Source: Erythroxylum novogranatense (Eukaryota; Streptophyta; Magnoliopsida; Malpighiales; Erythroxylaceae). From it: a stretch of 64,000 bases of DNA. This document shows, piece by piece, positions 1 to 11,274 of this stretch. Position 1 is the stretch's first letter, and each line of letters begins with the position of its first letter. Location of the stretch: the NCBI GenBank assembly GCA_029891385.1, contig CM057232.1, positions 61,689,824 through 61,753,823 of the forward strand, written 5' to 3'. The notes under the pieces are model-generated. The model did not search any database. It was not told where the DNA came from and was given only the letters and a program-made list of their open reading frames with translations. Made by a program: the position numbers and the translations under genes.

Positions 1-2021
1 AGGAAGGTTATCAAGCAAAGTAAGAAATACATATAGAGGTTTTATAACCTATGATTGAATGTTGGGCTTACTTTAATTAATTGTTAACTATAAGCCCATA
101 TGAACATTTAGAAATAGACTAGGCTTTGGTTTAATTTGATTAATTAGATTAGTTATATTAAGAAAAAGTTATTAGAGATAAATGGATGTATATTTCATTT
201 TTAATGGGCTAAATGTGTAGCTTCACATTTAGCATTGGTTTGCTACATTTACAATGGTTTTTTAACATGTTTTATTATCATTAAATGGAGTAATAACCTT
301 ATCATTAAATGGTTTAATGGTGGTCTTTTAATGATAACATGTAACATATTAGCATTCATTGGATTAAAAAATAAGAGGTGCATTTGATGGACTATCTTCC
401 TTCTTTCATCACAAAACCAAAATTGATATGTATTTTTAGGTTAATGCTCTTTTCATATAGCCATCTTAAAACAAATGAGAAGAGTCTCATTTAATTGGCT
501 TCTTTATGATTGATTAAGGAAGGAGGTGACGCATTGGATGCACTTCATTTATTTCTTGCATGGCCTAACCAAAATTGAGAGGAAAAATAAGAAGTGTTCT
601 TGCATTTTCTTACTCTGTCTCTCCTATCTTGCATGAGATAGGTGAAAATTGCATGAGAGGTGTCTCATCTTTGGCTTCTTTCTCCTAAGACAAAATCTTT
701 TCAAGTTTTCTTCTCCTTTCCCACCAAAGGATCATGTTAACCAAGTTGTCCAAGGAGAACAAGTGGTAGATCAGATTGGTCAAGGATACAATAAAGAGAA
801 GAGGAAACATTACCTAGGAGAGGATACATTGTCGAGGAAAGGATAGTACAGCGAGGAGTTAAAGTTGTAGTGAAGGAGTCGATAAATTTATACCACCTTG
901 TTTCTTATGTAAAATTTTTTCCTTATACTGTATCATGTATGGCTTGGTATGTTGATTTGCTTATCTTGCTTCCGTTGCAAGTTTGATTTCTAAAAAAGTT
1001 TTGAAATCTACTATTTTAGCCAAATCTTGCATACTTATTTTTTTGATCTAACCAGTCGAGTACATGTTGATGGTTATTAAAACTTATCCCACACATTCGT
1101 AGAGAGCTACCTGCTCTATGTAAACGTCCTTGTATACTTACTCGGTCAGCTATATGACCATATAGTTGACTGTGTAGGTTTGCAAGAACTTACACACCCA
1201 TGTCTTTTGAATTTTAATAAGTCTGTGACTTATACGGTCAGTTACACAATTGTTAAAAACCCTATTCTCTTTATTTTCTCTCCAATGTTACACTCTTTTA
1301 ATTTCTAGCCCAATTTAATATTTTTCCACTCAAATTGCGACATCCAAGTAAGTTCTTTCATTGATTTCGCTTGATTTATGTTTGAATTTTTAGATGTTTT
1401 ACAATTTTTAGATACTTTCACCCAAAAAATTCTAGGGTTAGGATTTCATGAGATTTAGTGTGATTTCCATTGATTTTATTTTGGTTTAAAAGTTGAATTT
1501 TATCCTTTCCCATGTGATTTATTAGTTTAATTTGATGAACTGCATAAGATTTGGATGAAATTTGAATTGGTATGTGATTTTGTTTACTAAATGTTGAATT
1601 GTGATGACTTTGTGTGTAATTAAGATTAATTCATTGTTTTATAGTTAATTGATGTTGTTTTCTAGTTTACTTTCATTTCAATTTCAATTTTGCATGAATT
1701 AGATGTTTATTTTTTCAATTTTGGGTAATTGTTAGATTAGGTGCTTTATTTCTAATTTTGGGTTTAAATTTGTAATTACATTGTTAGATTAGTTTTATTT
1801 ATTAGTTATTATTATTTTAATTTTAATTTTGTTATTTTTTAATTTTCTACCTTATTTTCTTATATTATATTATTTATTTTGGTTTTACTATGTGTAAGCT
1901 TACTTTTAAGCATACATTTTCACAATTATTGATTTAGCATGCATATTAAATAAGTGTGGGGACCATCTATTCTTCATAATTGTCTCTGTTATTTCTCATC
2001 CTTCATTCAGTTTTAGGCATA
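1..2021. other. AT-rich flank, no gene seen
   Basis: No open reading frame with recognisable protein similarity is seen on either strand. The sequence is AT-rich with long T and A runs. Around 1140-1250 there is a small cluster of related inverted motifs built on GGTCAGCTATATGACC and GTTGACTG, which may be a decayed version of the palindromic arrays seen elsewhere in the window. At 1954-1964 a purine run reading AAGTGTGGGGA resembles the 3' purine-rich motif of Athila/Tat elements on the plus strand. The stretch is probably an old plus-strand Athila-like element, but no LTR ends could be defined. Confidence 0.4.
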
Positions 2022-2291
2022 ATGAAGGGACAAAATGAGCCAAAGAGGTACCACAAAAGAAGCAACAAGGAGAAAGGTCTTTTATAAACTTGAATGGCGT
2101 TATGTAGCCACCAGAGAGACACAATAGGTTGTTATTTAATGTCAATGCCCATGATGAGCAATACCAAATGCTTAAGGCGAAGAAGTTTGGGACTTGTTGA
2201 TACATCGACTGGGTGGCGTTGGAGTAGATCTTCTTGGCTTAGTAGGTTCAGGACCTCATCATCGTTAGATCATGGTCTCATTTTTTTATGA
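2022..2291 (+). pseudogene. Athila-type extra ORF remnant
   Basis: A start codon at 2022 opens a basic peptide (QNEPKRYHKRSNKEKG) that hits a stop near 2087. A second frame from about 2135 reads NVNAHDEQYQMLKAKKFGT and then IDWVALES. This layout, a basic start and then a segment ending in 'YQMLKAKKF', resembles the N-terminus of the extra ORF (plant transposon-protein domain) found downstream of pol in Athila-like Ty3/gypsy elements. It lies just after a purine tract ending near 1964. It is broken by several stops and at least one frameshift. Family assignment is from remembered layout only and is uncertain. Confidence 0.35.
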
Positions 2292-2493
2292 TCATGGAGC
2301 CCTTATTTTGGGAGATTACACTCGAGGTGCTCTCCACGTTATTCAACGAGAAAGGCTAATATGATTGGGATCGACAAAGCATAATCCAATTTTAGATGTT
2401 GGGAAGATGATCAAAATTAAGTTAGAGGTCTCCATAATTATGGGTCTTTATCATCAAGAGTGATTGAATTATTTTTTGAGTTAGTCATATTGT

Positions 2494-3419
2494 AATAATT
2501 GTCAGTGCACGACATAGCTATAGCTAGTACCGACAAGTATGGGATGATCCCAGGAAGACAATGAATACTAGTAATTACCCTTCTCTTATTACCTAGCTTA
2601 AGGATTGATTTTATATTTTCAATTAAAAGATTACAAAATTAAGCAAGTAAAATAAAATAGGTAATGAAACTGAGCAAAGAATTAAGGAAGCACTTAGGAA
2701 ATTATTGATATCGAGAATTAGTATCTAGGTTTCTAATTCCCCTAAACCTTTAATAGATTAGTCTCTTATTATGCAATTTTTTATTGATTTATTAAATCGT
2801 GGAGATTCCTATGGTATGCTAATAGCTAATCTTGAGTCTACTAACATCTAGAATCGTCTTTAAAAGGCCTACCCCCTTCATCTACCCACAAAAATGTCTT
2901 TTTAGAGTGAAATTTAGGATTCTGGGAGATATAAGGGCCAATGCATGCGTGGCCTGGTGCACAACTGTGCATCACTTCTATGCTCTATTTCATTGTTTTA
3001 TGTCATGATTTTGTCTTAATTCTTTTCCTTTAAGTTCGTGAAGGCAATTATCACCTATGAAAGCACTTGGAGTGAATTAAGTACCAAATATATAATAAAA
3101 ATATAAAATATCAAGCAAAATATATCAAATATAGGTGGTAAAATATAGTCCAATATCGATCTATTAAACATCCTAAGGATGGAAATGGGCAGCTCATGGG
3201 CCTAGATTCAAATATTTTTAATGGGCCTCGAGGTCCAATTATTATAAACAAAATAATATCATTTTACTTAAAAGTGTTGGGCCTCAGGTAGGCCTGGGCC
3301 TGGGCAACTCAAGCCCGAACCTAATTATAAAAAGCATTGCTTTACTTTTTTAATTTTAAAAAATTATTTTTAAAAAATTGGCAAGGATGACAATGGGCTA
3401 GCCCATTACCATCCTTTGA
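2494..3419 (-). repeat. Athila/Tat-like LTR fragment (tentative)
   Basis: The segment begins near TGTCAGTGCACGAC, followed by GATGATCCCAGGAAGAC. The LTR-start segments at 4034 (GCAAGCACACAATTCG, then TCGATCCCATGAGG) and 48110 have a similar style. It ends just before CCCCACACTTAAGCTTTTGC at about 3421. Read on the minus strand that is a purine-rich AAGCTTAAGTGTGGGG motif, which in Tat/Athila elements lies next to the 3' LTR. I therefore read it as a 3' LTR on the minus strand. No matching partner LTR or TSD was found, and the exact ends are guesses. Confidence 0.35.
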
Positions 3420-4033
3420 TCCCCACACTTAAGCTTTTGCTTGTCCTCAAACAAACCATAATCAAAACTATAAATTTTACAATATCAATCCATCATCAAT
3501 CTCAATTTGTCCATTCATACTATACATCATCATATCCTACTGAATCAAATTAACATATAATTAGAGTCATGTAGTCCTAAAATAAACTTCCTAAGCAATA
3601 TTAATAATAATAATACAAAAAATCGTAGTGAGATCAAAAGCATATATCTTTAAACCCTCACCAAGATTTCACTTAATGAACTCAAGTGTTTAGGATGAAA
3701 AATATCAAAACCCTCAATCGATGCATAGTAAAATTCTTACCATATGCTTGCAATAAAATCACATCTCCACCACTTATGTATAAACTAGAAAAAAAAATCA
3801 AAAGGTCTTTATAAGGTTGTAATGGGACTTAGGTAAGGTATGACTGGGTTAATACAAATAGTTAACTTGAAGGAAATTTACTACACAATATATTTCAAAA
3901 CTTGTTTATAACTATACATAGGTCCTTTCAATATAAATCTACCTTTTTTAATGTTTTTTTCCATAATATTCCAATCAGTACCTGATTGAGGTGTGGTTGT
4001 GTGTAAGTTTTAATTATTACCCCCTCAATAATC
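3420..4033 (-). other. 3' untranslated part of Athila/Tat-like element
   Basis: The segment begins with the complement of GAGGACAAGCAAAAGCTTAA and continues as AT-rich, CCA/TCA-rich sequence with no ORF. This is typical of the stretch between the last ORF and the 3' LTR of Tat/Athila elements. It appears cut at about 4033 by the start of another LTR-like sequence. Nothing else is seen here. Confidence 0.3.
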
Positions 4034-4205
4034 TGCAAGCACACAATTCGTTAGTGTAGTACCAAAGATGTCGATCCCATGAGGGCGGAACTAACCTAAT
4101 CCTAAAATTTAAGGCCATAAATAAATAACAGAAATTCAAGATGCAATAAGACTAATACGAGAATTTAATTCAATCAGTCAAATTAACAATTAAACATGAA
4201 AATAC
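4034..4205 (-). repeat. Athila-like LTR W, left piece
   Basis: The piece begins TGCAAGCACACAATTCGTTA and contains the ATGTCGATCCCATGAGGG segment characteristic of this LTR style. It is cut at 4205 by copia E. Its last five bases AATAC are repeated immediately after E at 60223-60227, so this piece and 60228-61430 are one LTR split by the insertion. The left boundary is approximate. Confidence 0.45.
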
Positions 4206-5813
4206 TGTAGGAAAATCGAGTTCAGATCTGATCCGACCGCAGCGGAACAATCATGAAATTTTTTCATGACTTTTGATTTCCCAAAAACCAAGATCTATTT
4301 AATTCTATAAAATGATTAACTCGAATCAAAATAAAGCGGAAATTTAATTCGTACCTTATTCTGAAACTCGATCTTTGTCTTGATGCATCCCTCGAACCGT
4401 TTCTAAAATCGATCCGTCTCAACCATCGTAGCCACACAAGTATCCGGCCTCTAATGGTATCCAAAAAATAGGTTGAGAGAACTCTGTAACTTTTACAGAG
4501 AGGGTTAAACATGAAGTGATAGCTCCATAGAACTTAAGCCTAATTATAATAAGCTTAGGACGATTTAGTAATTTAATTGAAATTAAATATTAATATCAAT
4601 TAACCCTTAATTAGAATTACAAATAATTCTAATTAAATACCAATTATGCCCAAATAAGATTCAATATCTTATATTGATCCTTATTTATTAAATATCTCAT
4701 ATTTAATCATAAAGTTTCTCAAACTTTATAATCAAATCCAAGTTGATTAAATTAACTTTGCTCTCTCCAACCCATTCTATATGTGTGACCCATTAGGTTC
4801 TCAAATATGTTGGCAATGATTATAAATTATAATTATAATTCATAATTATAACTAGATAAATTAAAACTCCTTTTAATTTATCTTTAATTATCCAATTAAA
4901 CAATTTATAATCATAGATCAAGATTGACATCTAGCAACGTATCATGACCACCCAAATATTCAGGAATGTCAAAGTGGTTTTGACTAACCTTTTCGTGCAT
5001 GATTTTTCCGTATAATTCAATCATTTCATCAACTAATGTTTCAATTAGACATAGAGCATGGAATTAATGTCTACTCTTTTTTAAGTCTAATTATATTAGT
5101 TCTCTGCCATTAGCTATTGATTCAATTAATGATATTTGTAAACTATTTACAAAATATCATTCCACCTTGGTCAAGGATTTTCTAAATCAATATTAATCGA
5201 GAACAACGGAACATTCTCCCTAATTACTTTAGGGTGATGAATCCTATCTTAATCATTCAACTATCTCCATACAGTTGATGCTATATCGAATGACTACCGT
5301 TTAAATGATCTTTATAGATCATGAGTAGTATCAAAACATAACAATCCCCATACACGATAACTTTGATCATCTCAAGTCAAAGGACCACTTATACAATCAT
5401 CACAATGAGAATTCCATAGACATACAAGTAATGTTCCAAATGGATTTCTCATATCGGGTCTGTTCAGTGAACTTGTTCTCTAATAAACACCCACACGTTT
5501 GTTTAAGTATCTCAATACTTTAGCCTATGAGATCGACTACTTCCTTCATAAGGAAAAAGAAACGTGTGCTAGTCTTTTTATGTTCTATTAATGTCTAATC
5601 TTAATAGAACGATGACTAGGAACATTTTAGGAATAATTCATAAATGCAATATGAATCTCATAATTATAATCTCATTATAATTTCATTTACAATGTAAAAT
5701 TATCCCATGGACTTTATCATATACATCTAAACATGTACAAAATAAAGAATGCCTTTTAAATAATTTGTCACTAAACTACCACTAAAGCGATTGGCTGTAG
5801 GGAATAAACCGAC
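4206..5813 (-). repeat. Copia E 3' LTR (left)
   Basis: It starts TGTAGGAAAATCGAG and ends GGAATAAACCGACA. It is collinear with the right copy at 58614-60222, with scattered substitutions and one-base indels, for example TAATCTTAGGATG versus TAAGCTTAGGACG. It is followed at 5814 by ATCTCCCACTTGCAC, whose complement GTGCAAGTGGGAGAT is the polypurine tract. That confirms this is the 3' LTR of a minus-strand element. Confidence 0.9.
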
Positions 5814-6414
5814 AATCTCCCACTTGCACTAAGCTAATCGTTTAAGTATCTTATACCATATCACCATATGACGATTATTCTACTACTAGTGTAGTGGCTT
5901 AATGAGAGAATTCTATAAGATTCTCTATAGTGAGTACTTGATTAAACCTTATAACTCCTATCTTAATTATCATCATAATTAAGAACATTTTCCTAAACAC
6001 ATTCTTGGATCTTTGATGATACATTAGCTCCTTATCCATGCCTAATATCTCTAATGTTCTGCAGCTCGTTACTGTCTTGAACAATGCAAAGAAACTACAT
6101 CAAGTTCACTAAAGAACTTGTTGATCCAATTAATCATTTCTACTAAATGAAAAATGTGTTATGGCTTAATTAGCAACCATTGCTACGTTGGAACCTTTCC
6201 ATTACTTATGCATTTGGACTTAGAATAAGCTAACAACGTCTAATCTATCTCTATAGATCTAATTCTCAGAATTAAGTTGTTACCTTTTCATATCCAACAA
6301 GAGTCGTTTTTGGACAATTATATGTTCAACAATTGAAATTTAGAACTGTTGTTCCCTGTGAGCAATATGTCTCCACATACACCATCTAAAGAGGAAAACT
6401 ATACTCCCACTAAC
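5814..6414 (-). pseudogene. Copia E pol 3' relic (RNase H end and RT YVDD area)
   Basis: On the minus strand around 6040-5890 the text HQRSKNVFRK, then VLTIENLIE, matches the end of copia RNase H (compare HQRSKHVLRRYHLIREII and TEQNIADPLTK in element B at 25145-25531). Around 6350-6385 the minus strand reads TATGTGGAGACATATTGC. This is the YVDD-ILL box of copia reverse transcriptase with one base lost, so the catalytic motif is frameshifted. Most of RT and RNase H between these is deleted or decayed. Chromovirus X is inserted at 6414/6415, just upstream of the YVDD box in reading order. Confidence 0.6.
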
Positions 6415-7879
6415 TGTTGGGCCCGGGCCCCTGATCCTCATTACCGAGGCGGCCCCTCGGGCTGCGCCGACGATGGCGCCCAAATAACTTCAGACCCGAT
6501 CCTAACATCCATACAAATACATAACTCGATTTACACATATATATTCATACATACATTCTACACATGCATTCCATTTTTGAAATTTAAACACCCCATAAAC
6601 TAAGGGGCTTCATGCCATTACAAATGAAAGGAAATTTAGCAAATATTTTCAAAAGTGGCATAACACAAAATGAAATTTAAATCCAATATACATAAGTATG
6701 CTCGATGATGAAATGCTGGCGGGCTATCCAAAGTACTAACTTAATACAAGGCTCCTAACTAGCTCGAAGTTTCCGATGCCTTGCAAGGTCGACGATCGTC
6801 TCGATCTGCACCTGAGGAGGGGAGAGTAATGGGATGAGCTGCGAAGCTCAGTGGCATATACGTTTATAGCCATTGACAACGAGCCACACAATCAAGCAAT
6901 ATGTATATATACCAGCATATCACAATTCAAGATTTATCCAATGATTCGCATTCATAGAAACATATGTCATGCAATTTCTGTTTCTCAACATAACAATCAT
7001 TATGTATCATTCCTATTAAATCAATCATGGATGCACACAAATGGTTCGAGAGTTTCGTAAACGATCCAGATAAACTGAAGTTACATCCGTAAACTATCCG
7101 AGTCCGATTTCTCAAGGATCCCGTTGCCTCAAGTGGGCAGCCAGGAGAAGGCTTTATGTCAACGTGCACGTGACTCCATCCGTAACTATCTTACCCAAAC
7201 AAAACACATAATTCATTCATTTCATGCTCAAAGCATCTTAGCAAAGCTTTTGAAATTCTCATTCTTTTCATATTTGCAAAATGCCATAAGGCCTATCAGG
7301 CCATGCATAATCATAGTCACAATAAAAATTCAATATTTCTCATGTAATTCAATACAAGCAAGGTTACATAGTGCAAACAAGAATACATAAGGCAATTTGC
7401 CCATACACACAATAACCATAAACATATTACCCACCTAATATCGCTCGAGTAGCTGACTCACTAGTGTCCTTCCTGTTGCGATTGGGTCAGGTCGGCTTGG
7501 TTTCCTATAATAAACCAAGTTCTCATTCCATCAATATCCAAAAAAAATATTCCATAAAGCTTAACAAACAAAAGTAAAGCACTAAAAGTCTCCATCCGAC
7601 TTCCATCTAAATTCCCGAACCTTAAACGGCTCATTCCGAACTTCCCTTCTTCATACAACTTGTAGTCCTTTATTTCTAGATCACAACGAATCCTAAATCA
7701 CCTCAATCGGACATCTACAACCCAAGATATGCCAAAAAATCTCTTTCAGAAAAAGTGGACGTCAAGCGCGAGAGGTATCGCTACACAAGCGAGCCAAATT
7801 CTTCAGACGTCGTGACGAGCCATCCTCGCACGTCACGATTTAACGCTTCTCTCGCCGTCATGGCGTGCGTGCCTCCTTC
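6415..7879 (-). repeat. Chromovirus X 3' LTR, outer piece
   Basis: This is the first part of the left LTR, up to the copia A insertion. It continues at 17703-18536 after A. The joined LTR is about 2.3 kb. Bases 6469-7796 are absent from the right LTR of X, which goes directly from GCTGCGCC to AAATTCCTTCG. The part 6800-7200, with GAGGAGGGGAGAGTAATGGG and the AGCTGCGAAGCTCAG stretch, has a counterpart in solo LTR Y near 47440-47490, so the long form is ancestral. CpG-rich palindromic repeats begin near 7808. Confidence 0.85.
7875..7879. repeat. Target-site duplication of copia A (left copy)
   Basis: CCTTC here is repeated at 17703-17707. The unoccupied site is visible in the sister LTR of X at about 43018-43030 as GCCTCCTTCGCACG. 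This shows that the insertion begins at 7880 and not at the TGTTAG at 7994. Confidence 0.85.
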
Positions 7880-7887
7880 AGAGGTGT

Positions 7888-7969
7888 AAGTCGACTTGTA
7901 TGGAGATGTAAGTCGACTTATACCGATTCGATACTAATAAGTCGACTTGTATACTGTGTAAGTCGACTT
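7888..7969. repeat. AAGTCGACTT palindrome array (LTR copy)
   Basis: Four exact copies start at 7888, 7910, 7939 and 7960, with start-to-start spacing 22, 29 and 21. The same block precedes the conventional LTR start at the 3' end of the element (15785-15867; one of the four copies there has a C-to-T change). See also the leader array at 10948-11076. Confidence 0.95.
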
Positions 7970-9224
7970 ATCGTATACAAGATCTCGTGAGATTGTTAGA
8001 GTAGTGCCCTAAAGGCAATCCCCTTTAGCACTTTTTATTCATAGTCATGTACAGACTTTATGAATAAATAAAGAAAGGCATGTTTCATTTATTTGATGTT
8101 CGTTATGAATTGATATTGATCTTTAATCAAATTAATGAAGTCCATGATATATGACATAGCATGAAGGAAATTATGATGTGATCATACTACTGAGATTCCT
8201 ATCATGTGCAATTATGTCAGTATCTAAATTCTCCCTAGTCATAGGATTAATGAGACTGGACATCATTAATCTAGACAGACTAGCATATGTTATACTCCTT
8301 GATTGGATCAAGCAGTGGATCTCAGAAACTGTAAATATGGGATATTTAGAGTTGACATGTGGATGCTTACTAGCGGTAGTAAGTACATTGGATGACCTGT
8401 CATGAGATCATCACATGGATGTCCTATTCTAATGTCAGTGATAATCTCATCATAGCAATGGTGCAAGTATCCTTAGACTTGAGGTACTCAAGGATATCTT
8501 GGATATTGATTCTGTGCTTTGACTCCATTCCTTGTTGCCTTTCAGAGGTTACTCATAGGGTGATACTTGGGTACAGCTTGAGGTATTCGAAGGTAATTGA
8601 GTAGCCAATAGAGGATTCATCACTTCTGTGATAGTAGAAGAGATACCCTGGCCTCTTGTCAGGATCATTACTTTAAGTCTCTGGCCAGAGCATAAATATG
8701 TCATGAAGAGTGTCTTCATGGACATATAAAGTAATGAGTCCCAAGACAGAACCGATATCACTGGGCTAGACTTAGTCTAGTAAGAGTTGACACTTTGACC
8801 ATACTCATAACCAAGTGGGGTATAGGATGTTGAAAGGACGAATTGCACAGTAATTGTCTATGGAAGGGTTCGTGATCTGGTTCGTGATGAATTCATCAAA
8901 CCAATTACTTTCCGGTCAATTGGGGGTCATGATGTGTTGCTAGACGCCGCTCATGACTTGCTCAGATTAAGTGTTAATCTAAGTGGCCAACATAACCGGG
9001 AACCTAGAGGGTCATACGCATAAGAGTGTTTCAGAGAATCCGTAAAATAGTATTGGACTGAGTTCCAATTATGGAGAGCATTAGGATTAAATGGATCCCG
9101 ATGAGATCGAGATATGTCCTGATGAGATCGCGACATCGATATTGCTGAAAAAGGTTTTCGAGGGTTTATCCCATATCGGGACCCGGTAGACCGGTAGGAC
9201 CGACCCCAGTGTGACTGGACCACT

Positions 9225-9296
9225 TCAGCAATATATATACATATATATATATGATTAATTAATTAAATAATTAATTAATATATATATATATATATG
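9225..9296. repeat. AT-only inverted repeat in copia LTR
   Basis: Alternating AT flanks a near-symmetrical core of ATTAATTAATTAAATAATTA. It can fold into a long AT hairpin. Equivalent hairpins lie in the other five LTRs of this family, at about 17110-17181, 23818-23880, 29882-29935, 37705-37757 and 41371-41433. It precedes a conserved ACGTGG on the coding strand. A TATA-type promoter role is possible but not shown. Confidence 0.8.
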
Positions 9297-9819
9297 CTAT
9301 GCACGTGGGATGGAGGAAGAATGGAGAAACTTCCATTACTAAGCCTAGTCATTAAAGCATTAAATGGCTAAATGACAAAATCAAAAAGGTGAATGGAAGA
9401 TGATGATCGTTGGATATGAAAGAATATATAGAAAGAGTTTCTAAGAAGGTCTTAAGCCTATGTTCTTCGTGGGTTTGGCTTTTGAAAGAAGAGAAAAAGT
9501 TTCCTTCCAAAAGGCATACGATCATCTTCATCTTCCAAGCTTCATCCTTCATCTCTCCTCCATCGATTTTCCAAGCTCTCCAGAATAAGGTAGGGTCTAG
9601 CAGCCTTTACTTTGTTCTATCTATTCCCGGGTCAAAGGGGTTTGTCCCGGTTAGGTTTTCTGATCTCTGCGTGGATACCTTTAGAGATAGTCTCTATTGG
9701 CTATTCAGGTTTGAGTCTTCATACCGACACATAGATCCTGGCCTTCGGGAAGGTCCCGGTAACAATTTTTTTTTTCCGCACCTGGTACATGTGATGTACC
9801 TCCCGGGATTTTCCTACAG

Positions 9820-9832
9820 TGGTATCAGAGCC
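9820..9832 (+). other. Primer binding site of copia A
   Basis: TGGTATCAGAGCC starts two bases after the LTR terminal CA. It matches the 3' end complement of initiator methionine tRNA, the usual primer of plant copia elements. Confidence 0.92.
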
Positions 9833-10947
9833 ACTTGTGTCGTGTATGAAGCTAAAACCCTAGCTAGGTCGGACTTCCTATTTGAATTTGACGTTGATGC
9901 ATGCATGCTGTCCAAATTTCGAATTAATATAGGGATATGTTTTTTGAAATTTTTCTGCCCAGAATTGTTCATAACATTTTATAGAATATGTCTGTGAAAG
10001 ATGAGAATTTATCAATTTGATTTGATATAGTTTTGCTAATTTATTCCCTAAGGTTCTAGATGCTGTTTTGTGACACATTCTGTGAACAGGCATGTGTATA
10101 AATTCGATAATAAATTCTAGAAAAATTGATTTTCGGATTGGCCTTCACCAACATTTCCCTAAGATGTTTTTGAATATCTATGTGGATGGAAAAGTGTTTT
10201 CAAGGTGATTTTCTATTTATTCACGAATTTATTCTATGCTGTTGGGAATAGCTGTGTTGATGAACACAGATTTTGAATCGGTTTTGTTGCTTAGGTTGAC
10301 TGAGTTTTTGATAGCTATAAATCCTAAAAACATTCATGAGGCATGTTCTGAACATGTATTAACCTGTGTAAGTTTCTCAGAATTTATTTAAATTGTTTCA
10401 ATGATTATGTCGAGCAATGTGTAGTACTTGGCAGTTTTGTGAACATTGCTGGGACTGTTTTGCTTGGCATAATTGAATGTGTATTTTTCAGTTCCAATGC
10501 CTTGGATCATTTTTAATGTGATTGAAAATGAGTTATCTTGATGTAGTATGCTTGCCAAACTGAATTGCCTGAATTTGGTTTTCCAAGAATTTTCGGATGC
10601 CGAATAGGTCACATTAGCGTCTCGTTAGTGTATTTCATTATCTTGCTTGTTTTGGCCGTCATAATATTTTGTGACTTGTGTCGAAGTAATTTGATAACGT
10701 ATGGACTAGCTAGAGATGCTTAGGGTGATAATTTGGTGTTTCCTAAATTGTTTGGATATTTATGAGTAATGACTCATTTTCAAGCTTTTCTTGTATGGTT
10801 TGACTGTATATGGCAATCATGTAACAATGAAGTGTTCATTGGTACATCAAATTAATAGATATTACCCTAGGTATGATGGCATTGCGAATTGGGATTACAT
10901 GGATTGAGGAATTAGCCGATTAGAGATAATAGCAATTTTCGTTGGAT

Positions 10948-11076
10948 AAGTCGACTTATACAGGACACAAGTCGACTTGTTCAAGGTCTTGTCATAAGTC
11001 GACTTGTATCATGATATAAGGCGACTTGTGCGTGGGCAGGGGCATAAGGTGACTTGCATTATTTGTAAGTCGACTT
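10948..11076. repeat. AAGTCGACTT palindrome array (leader copy)
   Basis: Six copies start at 10948, 10969, 10996, 11018, 11046 and 11067. Four are perfect and two have a changed centre (AAGGCGACTT, AAGGTGACTT). Spacing alternates 21, 27, 22, 28, 21. The flanks (TCCAACGAAAATTGCTAT complement on one side, GGGATGATGGATGATTATA on the other) match B and C, so the array sits at a fixed point of the leader. Confidence 0.95.
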
Positions 11077-11274
11077 GTGACATGCTCAAGAGGGATGATG
11101 GATGATTATAAGGAAAGATTCAATGTGATTGATGAAACCTAAATCATTCCATATAGTCCTGGCGACTATAATCCTTCAGCTTGGAGTCTAGAGTTCGAAA
11201 TCCCTCCTCGGTATATGAAAACTAACGCCTTCCATTAATATGGTAAGAACCAGAGTTCTTATAGGGTTGGGTTG

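Larger units (their letters stand above)
7880..9818 (+). repeat. Copia A 5' LTR
   Basis: The first bases AGAGGTG correspond to TGTAGGTG in the 3' copy, so the leading TG is mutated. It contains four AAGTCGACTT palindromes (7888-7969), then the TGTTAGAG block shared with B and C, an AT-only hairpin at about 9225-9296, CACGTGG at 9302-9308, and the common end CCCGGGATTTTCCTACA. No coding role is inferred for the open frame at 9410-9997, which lies wholly in the LTR and its downstream leader. Confidence 0.88.

Noticed and set aside
7994..8000. TGTTAG taken as the start of the copia A 5' LTR
   Set aside because: The CCTTC duplication and the matching block at 15776 show that the LTR starts at 7880; TGTTAG is the ancestral start still used in B and C.
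9410..9997. 195-codon open frame on the plus strand, repeated at 17291-17791
   Set aside because: It spans the end of a copia LTR and its leader, its copy at 17291 diverges after the LTR end, and it has no protein-family signal.
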